DNA from: Corynebacterium alimapuense
Lineage (GTDB): Bacteria > Actinomycetota > Actinomycetes > Mycobacteriales > Mycobacteriaceae
Assembly (NCBI RefSeq): GCF_003716585.1
Contig: NZ_PTJO01000003.1
Location: 310,001-374,000 of the forward strand
Reading direction: 5' to 3'
Length of the DNA: 64,000 bases
The position numbers were made by a program, and so were the translations under genes. The notes beneath the pieces are model-generated. The model ran no database searches. It saw only the letters and a program-made list of their open reading frames with translations, and was not told where the DNA came from. Of the stretch, positions 37,132 through 47,265 are shown piece by piece; positions within the stretch are counted from its first letter, which is position 1, and every line of letters starts with the position of its first letter.

Positions 37132-38040
37132 TTAAAGGACTCCAGCCTTTTCCATGTCACGGCGGAGACCAGCAATCTCCTGCTCATCGCAGGCGACGAC
37201 TGGAAGACGCGGGTCTCCAACCTCGATGCCCTGCAAGCGCAGGGCTGATTTAGCCATGCTGGCTCCACCCAGGCGTGCCTGAGCGGAGATCAGCGGGGCC
37301 AGTACAGTGGCGTTGATTTCCCGCGCACGGGCGAGGTCGCCTTCCTCGAAACTTGTGTGTAGCTCACGCAGGGCACGGGGTGCGGCGTGGCCGACGACGG
37401 AGATGAAACCAGTAGCTCCCAGTGAGAGCCAAGGGATATTCAGTGGATCGTCGCCGGAGTACCAGGCCAGACCTGTTTCCCGCATCAGTACAGCGGATTC
37501 GGCCATATTGCCCTTTGCGTCCTTGACCGCCAAAATATTGGGGATCTCCGCCAAGCGGCGGATGGTATCCGCGGCAATCGGGATGCTCGAACGCGGGGGG
37601 ATGTCGTAGAGGCACACGGGAAGATCAGTGGCCCCGGCGACTGCCGAGAAGTGTTGGAAGACGCCCTCCTGGCTGGGCTTCGAGTAATACGGGGTGACCA
37701 CTAGAAGCGCATCTGCGCCTGCCTGAGCGGAAGCCCGTGCCAGCTCTATGGAGGCGGCGGTGTCATTAGTACCAGCGCCGGCGATCAGCTTGCAGCGATC
37801 GCCTACTTCTTCCTTCACTGCTTTGAGCAGGTCTAGTTTTTCAGCAACCGAAGTCGTCGGAGACTCCCCCGTGGTTCCCGCAAGAACCAACGCGTCAAGG
37901 CCATTATCAACCAAATACGCGGCGAGGTGCCGTCCAGCTTCAATATCTAGGGCGCCGTCACGGTCAAAAGGGGTGACCATGGCGACGCTGACGGTACCGA
38001 AGTGTTCGGCTCCGGTCTGCGCTGTCAAACCTGTACTCAT
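37132..38040 (-). CDS. dapA: 4-hydroxy-tetrahydrodipicolinate synthase
   Basis: Condenses pyruvate with aspartate semialdehyde, the first committed step to diaminopimelate and lysine. It is a 302-aa TIM-barrel enzyme. The aldolase motifs are [26 protein letters not shown] and [27 protein letters not shown] and [11 protein letters not shown] are present, with the Schiff-base lysine in [10 protein letters not shown]. Two operon partners also act on DAP supply or gene expression: dapB (next step) and rnj. thyX ends 89 bases upstream, so dapA may also have its own promoter. Confidence 0.97.
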   Translation of the reverse strand: MSTGLTAQTGAEHFGTVSVAMVTPFDRDGALDIEAGRHLAAYLVDNGLDALVLAGTTGESPTTSVAEKLDLLKAVKEEVGDRCKLIAGAGTNDTAASIELARASAQAGADALLVVTPYYSKPSQEGVFQHFSAVAGATDLPVCLYDIPPRSSIPIAADTIRRLAEIPNILAVKDAKGNMAESAVLMRETGLAWYSGDDPLNIPWLSLGATGFISVVGHAAPRALRELHTSFEEGDLARAREINATVLAPLISAQARLGGASMAKSALRLQGIEVGDPRLPVVACDEQEIAGLRRDMEKAGVL

Positions 38041-38129
38041 GGTGGTTAAGAGTACCTGTTCCCGGTAGTTTCCGGCGCATTGCCCTCACGCGTCTAGCTA
38101 GGACTGCCTAACAACCCATGAGCCCCTGC

Positions 38130-38888
38130 TTAGAATTCTGCGACATAGGGGCTAACAGCCATCTCAGAACCATCATCTAGCGTGGTGATCTGGAAGTCAG
38201 AAAACAGCGCTGGGGATTGCTCGGTCAAACGGCGCAAACAGGCAACTGCCAAGGCCCGGATCTCTACATCTGCATGTTCTGTGGCACGCGCGCTGATGAA
38301 ATGTCGCCAGGTGCGAAAGTTACCGCTGACCACGATGCGGGACTCGGTGGCATTGGGCAGAATGCTCCGAGCAGCCTGCCTGGCCTGCTTTTTTCGCAGT
38401 AGAGCATTGGGCTCATCCTGCAGCTTTTCCTCGAGGGCGTCGAGCAGCTCTTGGTAGACAAACCGAGTCTCATCGACGGCATTGAGTAGTAATTCACGCA
38501 GCTGCGGGTCTTCGTTGATCAGCGGCGGCACCACAACTTCGGCATCATCGGGGTGGACAAAGCGCTGGGATAGCTGCGAGAAACTAAAGTGCCGGTGCCG
38601 GACCAACTCATGGCTGGCTGAGCGCGATAGCCCGCGGATATACAGGGTCGCGCTGGCATGCTCCAGCAGCGCAGTGTGGCCAACTTCCATGATGTGGCGA
38701 AGATAAGCGTCGTTGGCTGCGGTGCGCGGGTTGGGCTTATTAAAAGACTCATAACAAGCACGCCCGGAAAACTCCACCAAGGCTTCAGCATCGGAGGCGC
38801 TCTCATCGGCCACCCAATCCACCCCGTTTGGTGGGGTAAACGAGGTCGCTGCGATCAACTGAACGTCAAGTTCGACGGCTCTGGCCAC
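38130..38888 (-). CDS. thyX: FAD-dependent thymidylate synthase ThyX
   Basis: Makes dTMP from dUMP with methylene-tetrahydrofolate and reduced FAD, without sequence relation to ThyA. The 252-aa protein holds the ThyX motif R-H-R-x2-S-x4-S-x-R at residues 97-109 ([13 protein letters not shown]). [10 protein letters not shown] and [18 protein letters not shown] form the FAD and dUMP pocket, and RNxR-type residues are seen in [14 protein letters not shown]. It starts 2 bases after the dapB stop, so the two are coupled. Confidence 0.97.
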   Translation of the reverse strand: MARAVELDVQLIAATSFTPPNGVDWVADESASDAEALVEFSGRACYESFNKPNPRTAANDAYLRHIMEVGHTALLEHASATLYIRGLSRSASHELVRHRHFSFSQLSQRFVHPDDAEVVVPPLINEDPQLRELLLNAVDETRFVYQELLDALEEKLQDEPNALLRKKQARQAARSILPNATESRIVVSGNFRTWRHFISARATEHADVEIRALAVACLRRLTEQSPALFSDFQITTLDDGSEMAVSPYVAEF

Positions 38889-38890
38889 GA

Positions 38891-39745
<855 letters not shown>

Positions 39746-39807
39746 TCACCGCCTTGTCCTCCCCAATTCTGCCGATGTTGAGCCGACAACCGCTAACGTG
39801 GGAAACC

Positions 39808-40497
39808 ATGAGCACTCTCACCCACCTCCATCGGTTGTCCGCTGTCGGAGCCTTGGCCGCCGGCTCGCTGGTCCTCAGCGCCTGCACGAGCGTCGATGAT
39901 GGGCGCGACGGCACTGCTTCGGCAGCTAATTCCGCCCCCAGCTCGGTAGCACCGCTGACGGTTACCTCCACCGCAGCCCCCGCGCCATTGCCATCTGCCA
40001 GCGCTACCGACACGCTCTCGGAAACTACCACCTCGGCTACCAGCGCTTCCGATGCTTCTGCCCTCGGGGAGGCGAGCTTGGCAGGCAAGCAAAACTCCTC
40101 TGAGGGTGCCTCCGACTGGATGGTCACCGGCGTGCGAGTCGGCAGCCATGAAGGCTTTGACCGAGTGGTATTTGATCTATCTGGCACTGGCACCCCAGGC
40201 TGGAATACCTATTACACCGATAACCCCATCCAACAAGCCTCTGGCTTCCCCGTTGAGGTCGACGGCGAGATCGCCCTCAAAGTCGCGATCTTCTATACCC
40301 CCTACCCCAATGAGGAATCCGCAGATGAAATGGCGGATGAGACTACCGCTGGTGCAGGCGTTATCAATGAAGTTGTCTACTCCAGCCTGTTTGAAGCTCG
40401 TAGCGAATACGTCATCGGCATGGACCGAGTCCTTCCCTACTCCGTGACCTTTTTGGAAGATCCCGCCCGGCTAGTCATTGATTTCGTCGCTGAGTAA
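39808..40497 (+). CDS. AMIN-like domain lipoprotein
   Basis: A secreted, lipid-anchored protein (229 aa). The signal peptide of 25 residues ends in the lipobox VLSAC (Cys26). It is followed by an Ala/Ser/Thr-rich linker of about 80 residues (STAAPAPLPSASATDTLSETTT). The C-terminal 120 residues form an AMIN-like domain (VTGVRVGSHEGFDRVVFDL, GWNTYYTDNPIQQASG, AIFYTPYPNEE, VLPYSVTFLEDPARLVIDFV), a fold linked to binding cell-wall or surface polymers. The ATG at 39808 is chosen because it gives a proper signal peptide; the longer frame from 39649 does not. No enzyme motif is seen. Confidence 0.87.
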   Translation: MSTLTHLHRLSAVGALAAGSLVLSACTSVDDGRDGTASAANSAPSSVAPLTVTSTAAPAPLPSASATDTLSETTTSATSASDASALGEASLAGKQNSSEGASDWMVTGVRVGSHEGFDRVVFDLSGTGTPGWNTYYTDNPIQQASGFPVEVDGEIALKVAIFYTPYPNEESADEMADETTAGAGVINEVVYSSLFEARSEYVIGMDRVLPYSVTFLEDPARLVIDFVAE

Positions 40498-40546
40498 ACC
40501 TTCTACGTATGCCTGTTAGCTCACAGGCACAGTCAAGAATAGAAAA

Positions 40547-40598
40547 AACGGCCCGCCTGGTGGCTTTCCAGATAAGGGAAAGTACCAGGCGGGCCGTT
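40547..40598 (-). terminator. Rho-independent terminator of the rpsO-pnp transcript
   Basis: A perfect 15-bp GC-rich stem (40547-40561 with 40584-40598). On the minus strand it is followed by a run of U (AAAAAA at 40543-40548 on the plus strand). A smaller hairpin GCCTGT/ACAGGC (40511-40528) lies just beyond and could serve the convergent lipoprotein gene. Confidence 0.9.
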
Positions 40599-40622
40599 GC
40601 CACTCCTAAGAGTTAAGAACTA

Positions 40623-42869
40623 CTAGTCCTCTTCGACCGGAACCAGCGAGATCTTGCCGCGGTTGTCGATGTCAGCGATCTCGACCTGGATCTTGTCGCC
40701 AACGTTGACCACGTCTTCTACCTTCTCGATGCGCTTGTCGCCACCGAGCTTGGAGATGTGGACCAAGCCGTCACGGCCCGGGGTCAAGGACACGAATGCA
40801 CCGAAAGGCACGGTCTTGACTACGGTGCCCAAGAAACGCTCGCCGACCTTGGGCAGCTGCGGGTTAGCAATCGAGTTGATGCGCTCGATCGCGGCATTGG
40901 CAGACTCGCCGGTAGCAGCGGAGACGTAGACGGTGCCGTCATCTTCGATGGAGATATCGGCGCCGGTCTCCTCGGTGATCGAGTTGATGGTCTTGCCCTT
41001 CGGGCCAATGAGCTCGCCGATCTTAGCCATCGGGACCTTCACGGAGGTGATCTTCGGAGCCAGTGCGGACATCTCGTCCGGAGCTTCGATGACCTCAGCC
41101 ATGGTCTTGAGGATCTCGGTGCGGGCTTCCTTAGCCTGCTCGAGAGCCTCGGTCAGGACCTTAGAAGGAATGCCGTCGAGCTTGGTATCAAGCTGCAGGG
41201 CGGTGATGAACTCGGAGGTACCTGCGACCTTGAAGTCCATGTCACCGAAAGCGTCCTCAGCACCGAGGATGTCGGTCAGTGCGACGTATTCGGTCTCACC
41301 GTTGATCTCGCCGGAGACCAAGCCCATGGCGATACCAGCCACCGGTGCGCGCAGCGGCACACCAGCGTTGTACATCGACAGAGTCGAGGCACAAACCGAG
41401 CCCATCGAGGTAGAGCCGTTAGAGCTCAGAGCCTCAGAGACCTGGCGGATGGTGTAGGGGAACTCCTCGCGGGAAGGAATCACCGGCAGCAATGCGCGCT
41501 CGGCGAGTGCACCGTGGCCGATTTCGCGGCGCTTGGGCGAACCCACGCGGCCGGTCTCACCGGTGGAGTACGGCGGGAAGTTGTAGTGATGGATGTAGCG
41601 CTTGGAGGTCTCCGGGGACAGCGAATCAATCTGCTGGACCATCTTGAGCATGTCCAGGGTGGTCACACCCAGGATTTGGGTCTCGCCGCGCTCGAAGAGC
41701 GAGGAACCGTGTGCGCGCGGGATTAGCTCGACCTCGACGCCGAGGTCACGGATGTCAGCGACACCGCGGCCGTCGATACGGAAGCCCTCGGTGAGGATCT
41801 TGTTGCGCACGATCTTTTTCATCAGTGCGTTATAGGCTGCACGAATCTGCTTGGAGGCATCCTCGAAGCGCTCGAGGAGCTGCTCTTCAACCTGCACCAT
41901 GTGCTCGTTGGTAGCGTCATCGCGCTCCTGCTTGCCCTTGTGGGTCAGCAGCTGGGTGAGCTTGTTGCTGGCTTTCTTCTCCACAGCGGCGAAGATTTCG
42001 TCGGTGTAAGAGGGAAACAGTGGGAAGTCCTGGGTTTCCTTGGCAGCGCGCTCGGCCAAACCGGCCTGAGCCTTGCACAGGGTGGCGATGAACGGCTTGG
42101 CAGCCTCCAGGCCCTCAGAAACAGTGGACTCGGTCGGGGCGGGAGCGCCCTGCTTGACGCGATCGACGACGTTGTTGCCAGCGCCAGCTTCCACCATCAT
42201 GATGGCGACATCTTCGACCTTGCGGCGGCCCTGCTTGCGCTCGACGATACGGCCGGCGACGACCATCTCGAAGATGCACAGTTCACGCTGAGCGTGGGTC
42301 GGGAAGGCAACCCACTGGCCGGCGGGGTGCTTGTCATCGACCAACAGGGCGATGCGCACGCCGCCGACGGCCCCGGAGACCGGCAGGCCTGAGAGCTGAG
42401 TGGCAGCGGAAGCGCCGTTGATAGCAACGACATCGTAGTAATCTTCCGGGTCCTGGGACATCACGGTGATGACGACCTGGACCTCGTTGCGCAGACCCTT
42501 GACGAAGGTCGGACGCAGCGGGCGATCGATCAGACGGCAAGCCAAGATCGCATCGGTGGAGGGACGACCCTCACGGCGGAAGAAGGAACCGGGGATGCGA
42601 CCAGCGGCGTACATCCGCTCTTCCACATCAACGGTCAGCGGGAAGAAATCCAGGCCCTCGCGCGGGGAGTTGGATGCGGTAACGGTGGCCAGCATCATGT
42701 TGTCATCATCGAGGTAGGTGGTGACGGAGCCACCAGCCTGGCGGGCCAGCTGGCCGGTTTCAAAACGAACGGTGCGGGTACCGAAATCACCGTTGTCAAT
42801 CGTGGCTACTGCTTCAGTGACGCCGAAATCTTCATCGACGTTGAATGCCACATTGGGGGTACTGCTCAT
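40623..42869 (-). CDS. pnp: Polyribonucleotide nucleotidyltransferase (PNPase)
   Basis: Phosphorolytic 3'-to-5' exoribonuclease, also called GpsI in actinobacteria (748 aa). Two RNase PH domains (first about 20-150, second about 370-600 with [26 protein letters not shown] and [22 protein letters not shown] motifs) flank a helical linker. A KH domain ([19 protein letters not shown]) and an S1 domain ([29 protein letters not shown]) complete it. It is the second gene after rpsO on the minus strand, as in most bacteria. The gap holds hairpins that likely act in rpsO termination and RNase processing, a setting where PNPase often controls itself. Confidence 0.98.
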   Translation of the reverse strand: MSSTPNVAFNVDEDFGVTEAVATIDNGDFGTRTVRFETGQLARQAGGSVTTYLDDDNMMLATVTASNSPREGLDFFPLTVDVEERMYAAGRIPGSFFRREGRPSTDAILACRLIDRPLRPTFVKGLRNEVQVVITVMSQDPEDYYDVVAINGASAATQLSGLPVSGAVGGVRIALLVDDKHPAGQWVAFPTHAQRELCIFEMVVAGRIVERKQGRRKVEDVAIMMVEAGAGNNVVDRVKQGAPAPTESTVSEGLEAAKPFIATLCKAQAGLAERAAKETQDFPLFPSYTDEIFAAVEKKASNKLTQLLTHKGKQERDDATNEHMVQVEEQLLERFEDASKQIRAAYNALMKKIVRNKILTEGFRIDGRGVADIRDLGVEVELIPRAHGSSLFERGETQILGVTTLDMLKMVQQIDSLSPETSKRYIHHYNFPPYSTGETGRVGSPKRREIGHGALAERALLPVIPSREEFPYTIRQVSEALSSNGSTSMGSVCASTLSMYNAGVPLRAPVAGIAMGLVSGEINGETEYVALTDILGAEDAFGDMDFKVAGTSEFITALQLDTKLDGIPSKVLTEALEQAKEARTEILKTMAEVIEAPDEMSALAPKITSVKVPMAKIGELIGPKGKTINSITEETGADISIEDDGTVYVSAATGESANAAIERINSIANPQLPKVGERFLGTVVKTVPFGAFVSLTPGRDGLVHISKLGGDKRIEKVEDVVNVGDKIQVEIADIDNRGKISLVPVEED

Positions 42870-43051
42870 ATGTATTTTCTCTCCTCAGAGATCATCTTCG
42901 GCGATCATCGGTGCCACCGGTAGTGCTGTCCATTAGATACAACGAATTCCCACCCTACCAGCTACCTACACCCAGACCATATGCCGCTTATCGACGGCCC
43001 CCTTTTAACCCCAACTCCCCCAGCTTCCCCAGCACCTAAAAAAACGACAAA

Positions 43052-43088
43052 ACCCGCCGATCTTCTCCAAGGGGAAGATGCAGCGGGT
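43052..43088 (-). terminator. Hairpin/attenuator between rpsO and pnp
   Basis: ACCCGC (43052-43057) pairs with GCGGGT (43083-43088), and ATCTTC (43060-43065) pairs with GAAGAT (43074-43079), giving a two-part stem. On the minus strand it is followed by TTTTG and a further U-run (43038-43044). A second hairpin, CGAGCACT/AGTGCTCG (43093-43100 with 43104-43111), sits directly upstream, after the rpsO stop. The pair probably ends most rpsO transcripts. Confidence 0.8.
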
Positions 43089-43120
43089 GAAGCGAGCACT
43101 AACAGTGCTCGGTGACGCAA

Positions 43121-43390
43121 TTAGCGACGCAGGCCCAAGCGGGCGATCAGGTCACGGTAGCGATCGATGTTGGTAGCAGCCAAGTACTTGAGCATGCTGC
43201 GACGACGACCGACCAGCAGAAGCAGGCCACGACGGGAGTGGTGGTCATGCTTGTGGGTCTTGAGGTGCTCGGTCAGGGAGTTGATGCGGTAGGTCAGCAT
43301 TGCAACCTGAGCCTCGGGAGAGCCGGTGTCGGTCGGGTGGACGCCGTACTCGGAAAGGATTGCAGACTTCTGCTCGGAAGTAAGAGCCAT
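43121..43390 (-). CDS. rpsO: 30S ribosomal protein S15
   Basis: Primary 16S rRNA-binding protein of the small subunit (89 aa, standard length). The whole sequence matches S15: the [29 protein letters not shown] helix pair, [25 protein letters not shown] (rRNA-binding residues) and [12 protein letters not shown] at the end. It is cotranscribed with pnp. The accessory island begins less than 200 bases upstream of its start. Confidence 0.98.
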   Translation of the reverse strand: MALTSEQKSAILSEYGVHPTDTGSPEAQVAMLTYRINSLTEHLKTHKHDHHSRRGLLLLVGRRRSMLKYLAATNIDRYRDLIARLGLRR

Positions 43391-43510
43391 GATTTAAGCT
43401 TCTTTCGTTTTTTCAGACCGCATGAAATGTAAGTCCGATGCTTTGAGAGAATCTCTAGCTTCGGTGTGGCGCAACTGCTGCGGACCGCAGTCGCTAATAA
43501 GCCTCGTCGG

Positions 43511-43540
43511 ATATTACCTGCTGGCAGGTGCTTGGGCCAA
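43511..43540 (-). promoter_or_regulatory. Candidate rpsO promoter
   Basis: On the minus strand TTGGCC (43535-43540) and TAATAT (43511-43516) are separated by 18 bases, about 120 bases before rpsO. The gap 43391-43572 otherwise holds a long 5' leader with one short palindrome (CTGCGG/CCGCAG) and no gene. Confidence 0.45.
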
Positions 43541-43572
43541 ATCCCTGGGCGTGGTGTGGAGGTTGCAAGGGA

Positions 43573-44232
43573 TTACAGTCCCTTGATCCAATATTCAGCT
43601 TCCCAGTCCATCACTGATCTAGTGATTGTACTATCAGCATTCACCGCGGCATAGAGCTCATCTTGATAAGCAAGATAGGCTTTCTCACCAAGTCTTGACC
43701 ACTTGAGCGAAGGTTCCTTGACCTTCAAATCCTCCTCAGCCATTCGGAATACCACCGAATCTAGCGGCACGTGGAGGTAGGGATAGGCATAGCGCACCTG
43801 AGGATGGTCCAACACTGCTAGGTACTTCAGTGTCATATTCAGCCATTTCTGAGCTTGGCCGTAGTGCAGACCAAAATCTGGCCGCTGGTGATGTGGAAAC
43901 CGGGAGAAAGTTTCAATCGCTTCAAGACACCACGCGCGATGTAGCTGATTGAACTCCTCCTGAGTGTGCGGTCCGAGTTCTTTGTGTGAAAACTCCTCCA
44001 GCCCAGCCACAAACTTGATTACCGAGGCATATATTTCCGCGCGTAAGGCATCAGCATTCTTGAGAGCGCCAATGCCATGCATCGTCCGATTAACATCCCG
44101 GTAGGCACGCTTAGAAACATTCCGAATAGTGTCCACATGATCAAAATTGAGATCACGCGCCACAGCACCACCAAAGTAGAACGCCAACAGAGATTTAGTT
44201 CTCAGATCTTTAGACATTCCAACTGGATTCAT
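43573..44232 (-). CDS. Unknown helical protein at the edge of the defence island
   Basis: A 219-aa protein I do not recognise. It is soluble, with no signal peptide or membrane segment, and mostly helical. Aromatic-rich stretches recur (LLAFYFGGAVARDLNF, HYGQAQKWLNMTLKYLAVL, WEAEYWIKGL). RDVNRTMHGIGALKNADALRAEIYASVIKFVAGLEEF suggests a helical bundle. No nuclease, toxin or HTH motif is visible. It is transcribed away from the helicase-methylase operon that starts 97 bases upstream, and its DNA is AT-richer than the flanks. An alternative start at 44217 (MSKDL) is possible. Its position suggests a regulator or accessory part of the island, but that is inference. Confidence 0.7.
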   Translation of the reverse strand: MNPVGMSKDLRTKSLLAFYFGGAVARDLNFDHVDTIRNVSKRAYRDVNRTMHGIGALKNADALRAEIYASVIKFVAGLEEFSHKELGPHTQEEFNQLHRAWCLEAIETFSRFPHHQRPDFGLHYGQAQKWLNMTLKYLAVLDHPQVRYAYPYLHVPLDSVVFRMAEEDLKVKEPSLKWSRLGEKAYLAYQDELYAAVNADSTITRSVMDWEAEYWIKGL

Positions 44233-44315
44233 ATCCGCCAGTCTAGTAATAAAAGCCGGCCCGGTATTGCGAACGTATGTGCAGGTTAGTGGTCCAGCGT
44301 GAGCGTATTGGCTGT

Positions 44316-44329
44316 TAATCTAATTCTCA
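44316..44329 (+). promoter_or_regulatory. Candidate promoter of the defence operon (leaderless)
   Basis: TAATCT at 44316-44321 ends 7 bases before the ATG at 44329. There is no Shine-Dalgarno sequence between, so transcription may begin at or next to the start codon. The -35 region is weak. Confidence 0.35.
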
Positions 44330-47259
44330 TGTCTTTCACCAATACCGATCAGCTTTCGCCCGGCGTGACCGTAGAGGTCCGCGATGAACAGTGGCTAGTA
44401 ACTGGGGTTGCTAGATCTACTGATGGTTTTCGCCTCAAGGTGCGAGGATTATCTGATTATGTACGAGATAGCACCGCTACTTTTTATACTGCCCTCGATG
44501 AGGTGCGGGTCTTTGATCCCACGCAAGTAGAAGTCACTCCCGATGACTCCCCTGGCTATCGCCATGCTCGTTTGTGGATTGAGTCCACACTGCGGCAGAC
44601 TCCGATACCGCTCTATCAGCGAGAGCTCTCGGTAGCTACACGAATGCTCGCTGACCCACTGGATTACCAGCTCTCAGCAGTACGACGTGCCCTCTCGGCG
44701 GAGAACACCCGGCCGCGAATCCTCTTGGCTGATGCCGTTGGTCTGGGCAAGACCCTAGAAATCGGCATGATCTTGGCCGAGCTCATCCGACGCGGACGCG
44801 GACAACGCATCCTGGTGGTTACTCCAAAGCACGTGATGGAGCAGTTCCAACAGGAACTATGGACTCGCTTTTCTATTCCGTTGGTTCGACTGGATTCTGT
44901 CGGCATTCAGCAGGTTAGGCAAAAATTACCTGCCTCCCGAAATCCTTTTACTTACTATCCGCGGGTGATCGTGTCTATGGATACGTTAAAATCACCGAAA
45001 TACCGGGCACAGCTGGAAAAGGTCAGCTGGGATGCCGTAGTAATCGATGAAATCCACAACGCCACCAATGCTGGCACTAAGAACAATGAGCTGGCCCGCA
45101 CGCTGGCGCCGACCACTGAATCGTTGATTCTGGCCTCGGCTACCCCGCACAACGGTAATCCGAACTCCTTCAAAGAGATTCTGCGGCTGCTCGATCCACT
45201 GTCGGTGCTGCCCGATGGCCGCATTGATGCTGACGCCGCTAAGCGGTTGATCATCCGCCGACACCGCAACACGCCAGAGGTTGCCCAGGTCGTCGGTTCA
45301 AAGTGGGCTAAGCGCTTAGAGCCACACAATATCCCGGTCGATGCTTCCCCAGAGGAAAATGCGGTGGCCCGTGAACTCCACCAATCTTGGACCCATCCTG
45401 GTTCCAACGCAGTATCTAAGGATCGGCTCTTTCCGTGGACATTGACCAAGGCATATCTCTCCTCCCCTGCTGCTTTGGCCGAAACCGTCGCAGGTCGCCT
45501 GTCTCGGATTACTCCAGGCCCCAGTTCAGAACGCCAAGCCCTTGAGCACCTAGCGGAGCTCAACAGCAAGGTCACCCCAGAAAACTCCGCAAAATACGCG
45601 GCCTTGGTGAATTATCTGGCTGCAATTGGGGTGAAGAAGGGCTCTGCCAACCGCGTGGTTATTTTCTCCGAGCGAGTAGCCACCCTGCATTGGCTACAAG
45701 ACAACCTCAGCCGGCACCTGAAAATGCCCAAAGGGGCAGTCAAAATCATGCACGGTGGGCTCTCTGACACCGAACAAATGAGTTTGATCGATGAGTTCAA
45801 AAGAACTGATACCAAGCTGCGCATCCTAATTACTGGTGATGTCGCCTCGGAAGGTGTGAACTTGCATTCTCAGTGCCACAACTTGGTTCACTACGACATT
45901 CCGTGGTCGTTGATCCGTATCCAGCAGCGCAATGGTCGCATCGACCGCTATGGGCAAACCGAGCAGCCACAAATCACTACCTTGCTCCTAGACCCAGCGG
46001 GTACTGACACCATCGGTGAGCTCCATGTGCTGACCAAGCTGATGGATCGCGAACATGCGGCTCATTCCATGCTCGGTGATGCATCCTCTTTGATGGGTGA
46101 ACACAGTGTCAGTGGGGAGGAAGATGCGATCCGCAAGGTGCTCCAGGGCCAACGCGATTTCGACCAAACCGTAGCCACCCCAGAAGAAGTCCTCAGCGGT
46201 GCGCATGCCCGGCGCGAAAACGCCGATGAGCAGGTAGAAGATAACAGCCTCGATATTGATGCGTTGCTGGCCTCTCTCAATGACACTTTGACTGAAGACC
46301 TCTCCCTATCTGAGGTGGAGGCTTCAGAAAGCATCGAGGATCAGCAGGCGACAGCTGCTTGGGACAGTATCTATACCCAAGAAGTGGACTATTTGCGTGA
46401 CGCTCTCAACGAGGCCTTCCACAACGTGCCTTCGGCCTCGTTGAATAAGGGTGGGGTGGATTTCTTAGAACACAGCAATGCGATCGTGGAGTTGTCTCCG
46501 ACAGAGGATCTGCGCCGCCGGTTGGATATCCTGCCGCAGGACTATCTTTCCTATCGCAAGGTCAAGGAAAATCTCATGTTGGCGACCACGCTCAGCCGAG
46601 GAAACCAGCAGCTCACTGCAGCTAGAGAAGGAGATTCGGAGAAGTCGTGGCCCAAGGCGCACTACCTTGGTCCCCTACATCCAGTGTCGGATTGGGCAGC
46701 TGATCGAGCGCTGTCCTCGATGAATCGAAACGAGATTCCAGCAGTAACCGGCGAGGTAGCTAAGCCCACCGTTTTATTGATGGGAACTTTGACCAATTCT
46801 CGTGGTCAAGTGGTCACCCGCGCGTTTATCACTGCCACCGCTGGGCAATTCGGTCTGAACGCACCTGAAGGCATACCTCGGGCCAGCGCCGAGACCATCC
46901 CAGATCCGGTTGCTTGGCTTAATGCCGTAGGGCTAGGTGAGAATGCAATCAACACGGGAACAACCACTGTTCCGGAGGATCTGAAGGCACTCCTGAGCGC
47001 TGCTGTCACCGAAGCCACCAGCCACATGGATCTCACTCGTGAGGATGCCCGAACCCAAGCCGAAGAGCGAACTCAGCATTGGTCCCAGCGAGCCGAGCAG
47101 TGGGATCAACACCACCACTCTGGCGCTAGTACTAGGGCGATTAAGCGCAGCACTCCCCTCATCGATCAAGAGCGCTCACTCCTTAAATCAATGACCCCCG
47201 AAAGAACTCTCATCCGGCCGCTTCTGGTGGTTATCCCGCAACTGGGACAGGAAGGTTAA
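44329..47259 (+). CDS. SNF2-family helicase/translocase, DrmD-like defence protein
   Basis: A 976-aa superfamily 2 ATPase of the Swi2/Snf2-RapA type. Walker A is DAVGLGKT (135-142, the SNF2 form with Leu-Gly-Lys-Thr), motif II is DEIH (240-243), and motif III is ASATPHNG. The second RecA domain has VVIFSERVATLHWL, LITGDVASEGVNLHSQ and motif VI RIQQRNGRIDRYGQ. The N-terminal 60 residues look like the RapA/HepA-type SH3-like domain (SPGVTVEVRDEQWLVTGV). The C-terminal 400 residues are helical and acidic and lack a nuclease motif. This matches DrmD of class 1 DISARM, a DNA translocase. It is the first gene of a four-gene operon; the methylase starts 6 bases after its stop. Confidence 0.88.
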   Translation: MSFTNTDQLSPGVTVEVRDEQWLVTGVARSTDGFRLKVRGLSDYVRDSTATFYTALDEVRVFDPTQVEVTPDDSPGYRHARLWIESTLRQTPIPLYQRELSVATRMLADPLDYQLSAVRRALSAENTRPRILLADAVGLGKTLEIGMILAELIRRGRGQRILVVTPKHVMEQFQQELWTRFSIPLVRLDSVGIQQVRQKLPASRNPFTYYPRVIVSMDTLKSPKYRAQLEKVSWDAVVIDEIHNATNAGTKNNELARTLAPTTESLILASATPHNGNPNSFKEILRLLDPLSVLPDGRIDADAAKRLIIRRHRNTPEVAQVVGSKWAKRLEPHNIPVDASPEENAVARELHQSWTHPGSNAVSKDRLFPWTLTKAYLSSPAALAETVAGRLSRITPGPSSERQALEHLAELNSKVTPENSAKYAALVNYLAAIGVKKGSANRVVIFSERVATLHWLQDNLSRHLKMPKGAVKIMHGGLSDTEQMSLIDEFKRTDTKLRILITGDVASEGVNLHSQCHNLVHYDIPWSLIRIQQRNGRIDRYGQTEQPQITTLLLDPAGTDTIGELHVLTKLMDREHAAHSMLGDASSLMGEHSVSGEEDAIRKVLQGQRDFDQTVATPEEVLSGAHARRENADEQVEDNSLDIDALLASLNDTLTEDLSLSEVEASESIEDQQATAAWDSIYTQEVDYLRDALNEAFHNVPSASLNKGGVDFLEHSNAIVELSPTEDLRRRLDILPQDYLSYRKVKENLMLATTLSRGNQQLTAAREGDSEKSWPKAHYLGPLHPVSDWAADRALSSMNRNEIPAVTGEVAKPTVLLMGTLTNSRGQVVTRAFITATAGQFGLNAPEGIPRASAETIPDPVAWLNAVGLGENAINTGTTTVPEDLKALLSAAVTEATSHMDLTREDARTQAEERTQHWSQRAEQWDQHHHSGASTRAIKRSTPLIDQERSLLKSMTPERTLIRPLLVVIPQLGQEG

Positions 47260-47265
47260 TCAGTC

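Noticed and set aside
34772..37135. A 787-codon open frame on the plus strand across rnj
   Set aside because: It lies antisense to all of rnj, its translation is rich in His, Arg and Asp without family motifs, and it arises from the codon bias of the true gene.
40758..41726. A 322-codon open frame antisense to pnp
   Set aside because: It has no recognisable motif and mirrors strongly biased codons of pnp.
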